This document shows positions 16,228 to 24,349 of a DNA stretch of 64,000 bases, piece by piece. Each line of letters opens with the position of its first letter. Positions within the stretch are counted from its first letter, which is position 1. Source of the DNA: Prado023 sp963774745 (GTDB lineage: Bacteria; Actinomycetota; Actinomycetes; S36-B12; CAIYMF01); NCBI GenBank assembly GCA_963774745.1, contig CAVZGE010000011.1:248001-312000 (forward strand), given 5' to 3'. Made by a program: the position numbers and the translations under genes. The notes beneath the pieces were generated by a model. The model searched no databases. It saw only the letters and a list, made by a program, of their open reading frames with translations, and had not been told where the DNA came from.

Positions 16228-17325
16228 TCAGCCGGGCAGGGGCCATGCGGCCCCGCGCACCCCGACCCGAACCTGCTCGCCGGGACGGGGCAGCCAACCG
16301 GACCAGACCCGCGCCTGCAGGTCGGTCCCGCGGTCGGTGCGCAGGGAGACCAGCGCATCGTGGCCATGGAAGGAGACCGCGACGACGTGGGCGGACGCCC
16401 CCGCACCGGATGCCCTCGGCGCCCCGTGACCCGCGACGTCGATCCCCGCACCGGAGTCAGCCGCCACCGGCTCGGGCACGAGCTGCTCGGGGCGCAGCAG
16501 CAGGGTCGTGGCGCCCACCGCTGGCCGGACCAGGCCGACACGGCCCAGCTCGCACTGCGCGGTCTCCCCCGCGGCCTCCCCCGCAAGCAGCACCGCATCA
16601 CCGAGGAACTCGGCGACCGCGACGGAGGCCGGCTCGGCGTACACCTGGTCGGGGGGCCCGACCTGCGCGATCCGGCCGTCGAGCATGACGGCCACGACGT
16701 CAGCGACGCTCAGGGCCTCGTCCTGGTCGTGGGTGACCAGCAGCACCGAGGCCTGCTCGGCGCGCAGGGCCCCCATCACCGCATCCCGGACGGAGGTGCG
16801 CAGGGTGGCGTCCAGGGCGGAGAACGGCTCGTCGAGGCAGACCAGGTCGGGGCTCGGGGCCAGCGCACGCGCGACCGCGACCCGCTGCTGCTGGCCACCG
16901 GAGAGCTGGTCGGGGCGCCGGCCCGCCAGGTCGGCGAGCCCGACCAGGTCGAGCATGTGGCCGACCCGGGTCCGGCCCTCGGGCGTGCGCCCCCGCCGGG
17001 GCAGCCCGAACCCCACGTTGCCGGCCACGTCGAGGTGGCTGAACAGCGACCCCTCCTGCGGCACGACCCCGACCCGTCGGCGCTCGGGCGGCACGTGCAC
17101 TCCCCCTGGGCCGGCTGAGCCGACCAGCCGACCGGCGAGCTCGATCGTCCCGGCATCCGGGCGCTGGAACCCCGCCACGAGCCGGACGAGGGTGGTCTTC
17201 CCGCAGCCCGACGGGCCGACGAGGGCAACCACCCGACCGGTGGGCACATCGAGGTGCGCGCCCTCGAGGACGGCCTGCGAACCGAAGGACAGGGCCAGGT
17301 CGCGCACCTGCAGCTGGTCACCCAT
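16228..17325 (-). CDS. Ferric-iron ABC importer ATPase (FbpC-like), independent start
   Basis: 365 aa if translation begins at the ATG 17325, preceded by a G-rich run 9 nt upstream. It has Walker A GPSGCGKTT, signature LSGGQQQR, Walker B LVCLDEPFSALD and H-loop THD, followed by a C-terminal TOBE-like beta domain (about residues 270-365) typical of FbpC/PotA-type importers. It energises ferric-iron uptake. This entry is the ATPase part of the 16228-18810 frame, given separately because the join to the permease looks like a frame error rather than a real fusion. Confidence 0.75.
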   Translation of the reverse strand: MGDQLQVRDLALSFGSQAVLEGAHLDVPTGRVVALVGPSGCGKTTLVRLVAGFQRPDAGTIELAGRLVGSAGPGGVHVPPERRRVGVVPQEGSLFSHLDVAGNVGFGLPRRGRTPEGRTRVGHMLDLVGLADLAGRRPDQLSGGQQQRVAVARALAPSPDLVCLDEPFSALDATLRTSVRDAVMGALRAEQASVLLVTHDQDEALSVADVVAVMLDGRIAQVGPPDQVYAEPASVAVAEFLGDAVLLAGEAAGETAQCELGRVGLVRPAVGATTLLLRPEQLVPEPVAADSGAGIDVAGHGAPRASGAGASAHVVAVSFHGHDALVSLRTDRGTDLQARVWSGWLPRPGEQVRVGVRGAAWPLPG

Positions 17326-18810
17326 CAGTGGTCGCCCCCCGGCCGATCCGGGCCAGCACGACGGCCGGCAGGGCAGCACCCGAGCACGATCAGCGGCGGC
17401 GTAGGGCGCGGCCGAGGAGTAGTCCGAGACCAGCATGAAGCGCCAGAGCATCGTGGCCAGCGTCTCGGTCCCGGTGGGATGCAGCAGGAGGGTCGCGGGC
17501 AGCTCCTTCATCGTGGTGAGGAACACCATGGCCGCACCGGCCGCGAGCCCGGGTGCGGCCAGCGGCAGCGTCACCCGGCGCAGGGTCGCCCACCGGTCGA
17601 GGCCGAGACTGCGGGCGACCTCCTCGGAGCGGACCGGGCTGTGCTCCACCGAGGCCCGGACGGCAGCGACGGCCAGCGGCAGGAACAGGACCACGTAGGC
17701 CAGCACGAGCAGGGGGGTCTGCTGGTAGATGGGGCGCAGCAGGCGCACGCCCACGTAGACCATCGCGATCGCGACGACGATCCCGGGAAGCGCGTGGCCG
17801 ACGTAGGTGGTCCGCTCCAGCAGGGCGCTGAACCGCCCGGGGAACCGGGCAGCCAGCACGCCGACCGGGGTCGCCAGGGCCAGGCACGCGAGGGCAGCAA
17901 GGGTCGACAGCTCGATCGTTGCCCCCAGCGCTGCACCGAACTGACCGAGGTCGGCCTGCCCGCCGAGGCCCTGGACCAACCACGAGCTGATGACGACCAG
18001 TGGGACGCCGACCCCGAGCCCGAACAGCGCGAGCAGGTACCCCGTCGCCGGCACGGCCCCCCGGCCCAGGTGCACGACCCGGCCGGTCCGGGCGACACCG
18101 GACCCGGTGCGGGTACGCACGCGGCCGCGCACGCGGGTCTCAGCAACGACGAGCAGCAACGCCAGCAGCACCAGCAGGATCGACAGGGCCGCTGCCCGGG
18201 TCGGGTCGAAGCCCGAGCGGTAGGCCCCGTAGATCACCCACGTGAAGACCTCGTAGCGCATCAGGGCCACCGCCCCGAAGTCGGACAGGGCGTAGAGGGC
18301 CACCAGCAGCGCTCCGGCCGCAACGCTGGTGCGGACCTGCGGGATCGTGACCCGGCGGGCGACCTGCCAGCGCCCCAGGCCCAGCGAGGCGGCCACCTCC
18401 TCCTGCGCGGGATCGACTCGCCGCAGGGCGACGACGGCCGGAAGGAACACGTACGGGAAGGTCGTCAGCGTCAGGACGAGGACCGCGCCGGGGAAGCCGG
18501 CCAGCCCCGGGACGACGTCGAGCCACACGAACGCGCTGATGTAGCTCGGGATCGCCAGCGGGAGAACCATGAGGACCTGCCAGACCCGGGCGCCGGGCAG
18601 GTCGGTCCGGGCAACCAACCAAGCCGCGGAGACGCCGATCAGCACCGCCAGGAGGGTCACGGTCCCCGCGAGGGCGACGCTGCGCAGGGTCAGGGCCACC
18701 GTCGCCGGGGTCGCCAGGACCTCGAGCAGGCGAGCCACGGAGCCGGTCCGGGCGACCAGGTACCAGATCGGCAGGACCGCCACGACCGCCGCCAGGATCG
18801 AGGGCGCCAC
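16228..18810 (-). CDS. Ferric-iron ABC importer: permease reading into ATPase as one frame
   Basis: 860 codons are open from a GTG at 18810. Residues 1 to about 470 are an FbpB-type double permease (two sets of six helices). The two inner-loop EAA motifs are EEVAASLGLGRWQVARRVTIP and EEVARSLGLDRWATLRRVTLP. Residues from about 496 on are the FbpC ATPase. The linker (after SSAAPYAA) is Arg/Cys/Pro-rich and unlike a permease end. Removing one base at 17394 and one at 17381 restores a normal hydrophobic tail that stops at 17318, 8 bp inside the ATPase start, so two separate coupled genes are likely. The start is also unclear: upstream of 18810 the frame encodes an Arg/Pro-rich stretch with no ATG, GTG or TTG. 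It works with the iron-binding lipoprotein encoded at 18995-20092. Confidence 0.8.
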   Translation of the reverse strand: MAPSILAAVVAVLPIWYLVARTGSVARLLEVLATPATVALTLRSVALAGTVTLLAVLIGVSAAWLVARTDLPGARVWQVLMVLPLAIPSYISAFVWLDVVPGLAGFPGAVLVLTLTTFPYVFLPAVVALRRVDPAQEEVAASLGLGRWQVARRVTIPQVRTSVAAGALLVALYALSDFGAVALMRYEVFTWVIYGAYRSGFDPTRAAALSILLVLLALLLVVAETRVRGRVRTRTGSGVARTGRVVHLGRGAVPATGYLLALFGLGVGVPLVVISSWLVQGLGGQADLGQFGAALGATIELSTLAALACLALATPVGVLAARFPGRFSALLERTTYVGHALPGIVVAIAMVYVGVRLLRPIYQQTPLLVLAYVVLFLPLAVAAVRASVEHSPVRSEEVARSLGLDRWATLRRVTLPLAAPGLAAGAAMVFLTTMKELPATLLLHPTGTETLATMLWRFMLVSDYSSAAPYAAADRARVLPCRPSCWPGSAGGRPLMGDQLQVRDLALSFGSQAVLEGAHLDVPTGRVVALVGPSGCGKTTLVRLVAGFQRPDAGTIELAGRLVGSAGPGGVHVPPERRRVGVVPQEGSLFSHLDVAGNVGFGLPRRGRTPEGRTRVGHMLDLVGLADLAGRRPDQLSGGQQQRVAVARALAPSPDLVCLDEPFSALDATLRTSVRDAVMGALRAEQASVLLVTHDQDEALSVADVVAVMLDGRIAQVGPPDQVYAEPASVAVAEFLGDAVLLAGEAAGETAQCELGRVGLVRPAVGATTLLLRPEQLVPEPVAADSGAGIDVAGHGAPRASGAGASAHVVAVSFHGHDALVSLRTDRGTDLQARVWSGWLPRPGEQVRVGVRGAAWPLPG

Positions 18811-18994
18811 CAGCCACCACGGCGCCCGATGGCCGCGCGGACGACGGTGGCGGTCCGGTCGGCGCGGGGGGCATCGACAGCCCGGTGCCGGGCCCCACGA
18901 GATCCGCGGGACCCGGCAGCGGGTCGTTCACTGTGGGGGCGGTGCGCACCGCGCCATCCTTCCATCGCCGGCCTGCAGGGAGCAGGCGCACGAC

Positions 18995-20092
18995 CTACTG
19001 GGTCAGCAGCGCGGCCTCAGCGAGAAGCGCCTGCGTCGCGGCGATCGAGTCCAGGTCGGACAGGTCGATCGCCGGTGGGTCGAGGGACTCCAGCGACGGC
19101 AGGCCCTCGGGTGCCGACACCCCCTCGATCAACGGGTACTCCGCGGTCTGCTGGGCGAAGAACTCCTGGCCCTTCTCCCCGGTGAGGTAGTCCACGAGTG
19201 CCAGCGCCTGCTCCCGCTGGTCGCTGGACGCCAGCATCCCGGCACCGGCCACGTTGACCAGCCCGCCCGGATCGCCGGAGGCCATGAACTGGTTGCGCGC
19301 GGTGACGTTGGCCGCGCCCTTCTCCGCGATGAGCTCGAGGAGGTAGTAGTGGTTGATCAGGCCGATCTCGACCTGGCCGGCATCCACGGCGTCGCGCACC
19401 TGGGAGTTGCCCTCGTAGGCGACCGGCTCCTGGGCGGCGAATGCCTCGAGCCACTGCCTGGCCCCCTCCTCCCCGCGCAGGACCCGCAGGCCCGTCACGA
19501 AGGACTGCCAGCTGGCGTTGGTCGGGGCGTAGCCGATCCTCCCGTCGGCGAAGTCGCCGTTCACCACCTCGTCGATGGTGTCGGGTGCCTCGTCGACCAG
19601 CTCGGGGTTGTACACCACGACCCGCACGCGGCCGGACAGGCCGGTCCAGGTGCCGTCAGCGGCCCGGAAGGCCGCCGGGACCCGGGCCAGGGTCGCCTCC
19701 GGGAGGGGGGCGAGCAGCCCTTCCTTGGTCAGGGCGCCCAGCGCTCCGGCGTCCTGGGACAGGAACACATCTGCCGGGCTGGCGTCGCCCTCGGTGAGCA
19801 GCTGTGCGGACAGCTCCCCGGAGCCGGCGCTGCGCACCTCGACAGGGATCCCGGTGTCGGCGGTGAACTGCTCCAGCAGCGGGCCGACGAGCTCCTCGCT
19901 GCGCCCGTTGTACAGGGTGAGCGCGTCCTGCCGGGCGCTGGCAGGCTCGGAGCCCGAGGTGTCCGCGCCGCAGGCGGCGACCAGGGTCAGGGCGGCGGCG
20001 ACCAGGGCGGTCGTCGCCCACCGGCGGCGGGCAGGGGTCCGGGGAACGGCTGCGGACAGGGCCACGAGGGGCCTGCCTGGGGGGATGGTCAC
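18995..20092 (-). CDS. Ferric-iron-binding lipoprotein (FbpA-like)
   Basis: 365 aa from a GTG at 20092 with AGGAGAG upstream. The leader ends in a lipobox (LVAAC), giving a lipidated Cys. The mature part is a class II periplasmic-binding-type fold: LTLYNGRSEELVGPLLEQF at the start, VVYNPELV in the middle, and a Tyr-Tyr pair (INHYYLLEL) that supplies the iron ligands in FbpA proteins. A 19-bp DtxR/IdeR box lies 23 bp upstream, so expression should rise when iron is scarce. The permease/ATPase genes follow on the same strand 184 bp downstream. Confidence 0.93.
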   Translation of the reverse strand: MTIPPGRPLVALSAAVPRTPARRRWATTALVAAALTLVAACGADTSGSEPASARQDALTLYNGRSEELVGPLLEQFTADTGIPVEVRSAGSGELSAQLLTEGDASPADVFLSQDAGALGALTKEGLLAPLPEATLARVPAAFRAADGTWTGLSGRVRVVVYNPELVDEAPDTIDEVVNGDFADGRIGYAPTNASWQSFVTGLRVLRGEEGARQWLEAFAAQEPVAYEGNSQVRDAVDAGQVEIGLINHYYLLELIAEKGAANVTARNQFMASGDPGGLVNVAGAGMLASSDQREQALALVDYLTGEKGQEFFAQQTAEYPLIEGVSAPEGLPSLESLDPPAIDLSDLDSIAATQALLAEAALLTQ

Positions 20093-20115
20093 GACTCTCC
20101 TGGGCGGTGATTGGG

Positions 20116-20134
20116 TTAGGTGTGGCTAACCTAA
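20116..20134. promoter_or_regulatory. DtxR/IdeR iron box upstream of fbpA
   Basis: TTAGGTGTGGCTAACCTAA matches the DtxR/IdeR consensus TTAGGTTAGSCTAACCTAA at 17 of 19 positions. It lies 23 bp before the iron-binding lipoprotein start, where a bound repressor would cover the promoter. Confidence 0.88.
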
Positions 20135-20202
20135 ACCATTGCCCAGATCATGCCAAATCGGGGCGCCCACGAGCCCGGGACCACCGGCCCCCCATGCGCC
20201 CG

Positions 20203-21861
20203 TCACGAGCTCACCACATCCCGGCGGGCGAACCGGCCGATCCCGAGCGCGACGAGCCCGATGGCGATCGCCAGCATCACCGGGATGCCCAGGAATGACG
20301 GGTCGGGTCCGGGGACGATGGGCGAGTGGGCGAACGGGCTCAGGGAGCGCAGCCACTCCGGGATGCCCCAGAGGACGCCGAACTCCCCCATCACCAGGAA
20401 GGCCACGAACAGCACCCACACCAACCCGCTGAGTCGGGGCCAGAACCCCCAGATCGCCACGGCCAGTCCGACCATGACCCACGCGGCCGGGATCCGCGCA
20501 GTCGCCGCGACGGCCAGCCGCCCCACCTGCTCGGGATCCCCAACGGACAGCCCATGGCCCAGTCCGACGGCCAGCCCGACGAGCACCGTGAGCGCCGCCA
20601 CGCCCAGGAGGGCCAGGGCTGCATGGCTGGTGGCCCACTGGCGCCTCGTGGTCGCTGTGGCGAGCACGTTCTCGGTGCGCCCGCCCTCCTCCTCGGTGGC
20701 CAGCCAGTGCGCAGCGACGACGCCGTAGGCGGCGACCAGCGAGCCGATGATCCCGAGCTCCGCGGCCAGGAAGGCGTCGACCAGGCCCTGGCGCCCACCC
20801 AGCTTCTCCAGGAACTCCGCCATGGCGGGGGTGTCGATGAACCCGCTGACGCTGTCAGCGACGCTGCCGAGGACCAGCCCCATGAGGACCGCCGCGACAG
20901 TCCATGCCAGGAAGGACGGACGTTGCAGCCGGAAGGACAGCCCCCACGTCGAGGAGAGGTCGCCGTCGGCGGGGCCCGGGCGGTCGGCCAGCAGCCCCGC
21001 GCCGAGGTCTCGACGGTGGCGCAGCGCGAAGGCGACGACCGCCAGGACCGCCGTGGTCACCAGCGGCAGGACGAGGATCCCCCAACGGGTCCCCGAGAAG
21101 GCCCGCACCTGCTGGCTCCACCCGATCGGCGACAGCCACGACAGCCACCCCGGGCCGCCCTCGGCCAGGTCGCCCACCGCCCGGGCGACGTAGGCCACGG
21201 CCAGGGCGACCAGCCCCAGCCCGGTGGCCGCACGCGCGCTCACGGAGAGCTGGGCAGTGATCCCGCCCACAGCCGCGAACAGCAGGCCGGTCGCGCCCCA
21301 CGCGGCGCCGAAGGCCACGCTCCCCGCCGCCGGCAGTCCCGCCATCGTCAGGCCGGCGGCGGTCAGGACGGCGATCCCCAGTGACGCGATCCCCGCCAGC
21401 AGCAGCCCTGCGGCCAGTGGCGCAGCCCGGCCCATCACGGTGGCTCCGACCAGCTCCAGTCGCCCGGTCTCCTCCTCGGCCCGCGTGTGCCGCACGACGA
21501 GGATGATCATCAGCACGCCGACCATCGCCGCGCCGAACGCGGTCATCTTGAACAGCGACAGCTCACCGAGGGAGGTGGGGTCGTAGACCCGCCCGTACAG
21601 GGCGATCAGCGCGGCCGACCCGTTGATCGCCTCCGCGGCCATGACCCGCTGGGGCAGCTCGGGGTAGAGCCCGACTGTCGCCTGCGCGGAGAAGGTGGCC
21701 ATCCCGGCGATCCCCAGCACCCAGGCCGGCACGAGCACGCGGTCGCGCCGCAGGGCCAGGCGCAGCATCGCGCCGGTCCCGGCCAGCGCCGAACCCCCAC
21801 CGCTGTCCTGCCCCGCCGCCAGGGCGTGCCGGGTGGTGGTCGGCGCCGAGCCGGTGGTCAT
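20203..21861 (-). CDS. ABC exporter permease, polyketide-antibiotic type (COG3559/TnrB-like)
   Basis: 552 aa with about 12 hydrophobic segments in two similar halves, each with an ABC-2-like core. It resembles the tetronasin/polyketide exporter permeases of actinomycetes in length and layout: a RLALRRDRVLVPAWVLGI entry, an EEETGRLELVGATVMGR loop after the third helix, and the matching EEEGGRTENVLATATTRRQW loop in the second half. Its start overlaps the ATPase stop by 4 bp. The substrate is unknown, and no biosynthetic gene is nearby. Self-resistance or lipid export are both possible. Confidence 0.88.
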   Translation of the reverse strand: MTTGSAPTTTRHALAAGQDSGGGSALAGTGAMLRLALRRDRVLVPAWVLGIAGMATFSAQATVGLYPELPQRVMAAEAINGSAALIALYGRVYDPTSLGELSLFKMTAFGAAMVGVLMIILVVRHTRAEEETGRLELVGATVMGRAAPLAAGLLLAGIASLGIAVLTAAGLTMAGLPAAGSVAFGAAWGATGLLFAAVGGITAQLSVSARAATGLGLVALAVAYVARAVGDLAEGGPGWLSWLSPIGWSQQVRAFSGTRWGILVLPLVTTAVLAVVAFALRHRRDLGAGLLADRPGPADGDLSSTWGLSFRLQRPSFLAWTVAAVLMGLVLGSVADSVSGFIDTPAMAEFLEKLGGRQGLVDAFLAAELGIIGSLVAAYGVVAAHWLATEEEGGRTENVLATATTRRQWATSHAALALLGVAALTVLVGLAVGLGHGLSVGDPEQVGRLAVAATARIPAAWVMVGLAVAIWGFWPRLSGLVWVLFVAFLVMGEFGVLWGIPEWLRSLSPFAHSPIVPGPDPSFLGIPVMLAIAIGLVALGIGRFARRDVVSS

Positions 21862-22874
21862 GCCGACCGCCTCCCCCGGTGCCCCCGGTGGAGCAGGCGC
21901 GACCCGCCGGAGGTGTCGCCGTTCGGGGTCTGCGGCGGTCCCGGGAGCACCTCGCGGTAGTGCCGCAGGAACAGCTCCTCGAGCGTCGGGGGCGCCGTCG
22001 TCAGGCTGGTCAGCCCGCCTGATCCCAGGCTGGCCATCAGCGGGGACAGCCCGTGGCTCTCGACACTGGCGCTGACCCTGCGGCCGGCCACCACCACGTC
22101 ATGGACCCCAGGAAGGTGATCGAGGCCGGCCGGCACCATGTCCACCTCGGCGACGACCGACGTCCGGGTGAGGTGCCGCAGCTGGGCCAGCGTGCCGGAC
22201 TCCACGACGACGCCCTGCCGGATGATGCTCACGCGGTCGCACAGGGCCTCCACCTCGGACAGGATGTGGCTGCTGAGCAGGACGGTCCGGCCGTCGGCCC
22301 GGAACGCCTCGATGTGCTCGCGGAACGTGGCGTCCATCAGTGGGTCCAGCCCGGCGGTCGGCTCATCGAGGAGCAGCAGCTCCACGTCACTGGCCAGGGC
22401 CGCAACCAGGGCGACCTTCTGCCGGTTGCCCTTCGAGTAGGTGCGGCCCTTCTTCGTCGGGTCGAGGTCGAAGCGGGCGATGAGGTCGTCACGTCGGGCC
22501 CGGTCCAGGCCGCCACGCATCCGGCCGAGCATGTCGATGACCTCACCGCCGGTCAGGTTCGGCCAGAGGGTCACGTCACCGGGCACGTAGGCCAGACGGT
22601 GGTGCAGCGCGGCAGCGTCGTGCCACGGGTCGCCGCCGAGCACGCGGACGGTCCCGGCATCGGCGCGCAGCAGGCCCAGCAGGATCCGCAGCGTGGTCGT
22701 CTTCCCCGCCCCGTTGGGCCCGAGGAGCCCGTGCACCTCCCCCGGGACCACGTCGAGGTCGAGCTGGTCGAGCACGAGCGTCGTGCCGAAGCTCTTGACC
22801 AGTCCGCGAACGTCGATCACGGCGTCCGAGGGGGGCCGAGCGGTGACAGCTGCGGGGGCGGAATCGATGGCCAT
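21858..22874 (-). CDS. ABC exporter ATPase (partner of the polyketide-type permease)
   Basis: 338 aa. It has Walker A GPNGAGKTTT, signature YSKGNRQKV (the SKGNRQK variant typical of this exporter class), Walker B LLLLDEPTAGLDP and H-loop SSHILSE, then a DUF4162-like C-terminal domain. The ATG at 22874 has TACCGT 7 nt upstream (22882-22887 on the opposite strand), favouring it over an in-frame GTG at 22883. The MFS gene ends 30 bp upstream on the same strand. The downstream permease overlaps by 4 bp. Confidence 0.88.
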   Translation of the reverse strand: MAIDSAPAAVTARPPSDAVIDVRGLVKSFGTTLVLDQLDLDVVPGEVHGLLGPNGAGKTTTLRILLGLLRADAGTVRVLGGDPWHDAAALHHRLAYVPGDVTLWPNLTGGEVIDMLGRMRGGLDRARRDDLIARFDLDPTKKGRTYSKGNRQKVALVAALASDVELLLLDEPTAGLDPLMDATFREHIEAFRADGRTVLLSSHILSEVEALCDRVSIIRQGVVVESGTLAQLRHLTRTSVVAEVDMVPAGLDHLPGVHDVVVAGRRVSASVESHGLSPLMASLGSGGLTSLTTAPPTLEELFLRHYREVLPGPPQTPNGDTSGGSRLLHRGHRGRRSA

Positions 22875-22904
22875 ACCCAGCACGGTATGCCCGGGATCAC
22901 CCGA

Positions 22905-24200
22905 TCACGAGGGACGTTCGGCCCCTTCACCCGGCCGGTGGTCAACCGGGGGGGCCTCTCGGACGCGGGGCGCGCCGATCCTGATCCCGACTCCGGCCAG
23001 GACCGTGAGCACACCCCCCACGACCAGCAGCGATTCGACGCTCACCACGTCGGCCAGGGGCCCGAACACGGCCATCCCCGCCGGCATCGCCAGCGCGATC
23101 ACGATGCCCAGGAGCCCGAACACCCGGCCCTGCACCTCAGGCTCCACGGTCTCCTGGAGCAGCGTGTGCGAGGTGGTGGAGAACGCCGGCACGGCCAGGC
23201 CGGTCAGCAGCATGAAGCCGAGGAACACCCAGAGGACGGTGGACATCCCGAGGCCCACCGACAGGGCGCCCAGCACGATCGAGGACCAGGTCAGCATCGC
23301 GATCCGGTCGTGCAGGCCGCCCCAGGTGGCCAGCACGACGCCGCCGAGGATCATCCCGATGCTGAACGCGATCTCGGTCGCGGTGAGCTTCCAGACCTCC
23401 GCCCCGAAGCTGCGCACGACCATCAGCGGCGTCAGCTGCGCCGGGGGGACGACGAGGAAGAACACCACCGCGTAGAACACGATGATCCGGCGCACGAGCA
23501 GGTGGGAGCGCACGTAGCCCAGCCCCGCCCGGAGGTCGGTCATGTAGCCCACGGGCTCGCCGCCGCGGACGAGCCGGGGGACGGCCAGCAGGGCCAGCAG
23601 GGTCACGCCGAGCACCGCCGTCACGGCGTCGACGAGGAGCACCGCGGTCAACCCGAAGCTGGCGTACAGCCAGGCGGCGACCGCCGGGGACAGCAGCATC
23701 ATCGAGGACTGGACGCTCGTGTTGATCCCGTTGACCCGCATCAGGTGCTCCGTGGGCACGATCTGCGGCAGCAGGGCCCCCACGGCGGGCGTGTGGATGC
23801 CGGCCCCGGCCGAGCGGACGGCCATGGCCGCCAGGATCATCCACAGCTGGCCCGCTCCGGCGAGGAAGGCGCCCGCGAGCAGGAGCGTGGTCGCCGCGAT
23901 CGCGAGGTCCGCACCGATGATCAGCAGCTTCCGGCTGTGCCGGTCGGCCCACACGCCGCCGAACACCGAGACGACGGCCTGCGGCAGGAAGCCGAACACC
24001 ATCGCGGCCGTGAGCACGAGGCCGGACTTCGTCTCGAGGGTCAGGTGCCACAGGATCGCGTACTGGACCAGCGAGGAGCCGAAGAGGGAGATCGTCTGCC
24101 CGGTGAGGAACTGGGCGGTGTTGCGGACCCAGCGGGGATCGACGGGCTGGGCTGCTCCCGGCTCGCCCGCGGCGTCCACCGCGACAGGTTCCTGCTCCAC
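22905..24200 (-). CDS. MFS transporter, enterobactin/macrolide-efflux-like
   Basis: 431 aa with 12 predicted helices. The loop after helix 2 is GVWADRHSRKLLI, the MFS motif A variant seen in MefA/EntS-type exporters, and the C-terminal half starts near residue 215 (LGYVRSHLLVRRIIVFYAV). The N-terminus is a cytoplasmic stretch of about 25 residues. The GTG at 24200 has TAGGGT 6 nt upstream (24207-24212 on the opposite strand), so it is probably leaderless. It lies just upstream of the polyketide-type ABC exporter, which suggests an export cluster. The substrate cannot be predicted. Confidence 0.85.
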   Translation of the reverse strand: MEQEPVAVDAAGEPGAAQPVDPRWVRNTAQFLTGQTISLFGSSLVQYAILWHLTLETKSGLVLTAAMVFGFLPQAVVSVFGGVWADRHSRKLLIIGADLAIAATTLLLAGAFLAGAGQLWMILAAMAVRSAGAGIHTPAVGALLPQIVPTEHLMRVNGINTSVQSSMMLLSPAVAAWLYASFGLTAVLLVDAVTAVLGVTLLALLAVPRLVRGGEPVGYMTDLRAGLGYVRSHLLVRRIIVFYAVVFFLVVPPAQLTPLMVVRSFGAEVWKLTATEIAFSIGMILGGVVLATWGGLHDRIAMLTWSSIVLGALSVGLGMSTVLWVFLGFMLLTGLAVPAFSTTSHTLLQETVEPEVQGRVFGLLGIVIALAMPAGMAVFGPLADVVSVESLLVVGGVLTVLAGVGIRIGAPRVREAPPVDHRPGEGAERPS

Positions 24201-24349
24201 CCAAGAACCCTACGCACGCCCATCCGAACCCAGTGGCCCGGCCCTGGGGGCGGTCGCCCAGGGCCCCGCCGGTCGCGACTCGACCTGCGACCCGCCCCGC
24301 CCCGCCACTAGCCTCGGGGCCATCCGCGCCACCGTCGATCGGAGCCGTC

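Noticed and set aside
15256..17118. A 620-codon plus-strand frame
   Set aside because: It is antisense to the acetyltransferase and iron-ATPase genes; low-complexity Arg/Pro/Gly content and no motif.
20203..24200. Exporters as part of an antibiotic biosynthetic cluster
   Set aside because: No polyketide synthase, peptide synthetase or tailoring enzyme lies near them in this window.
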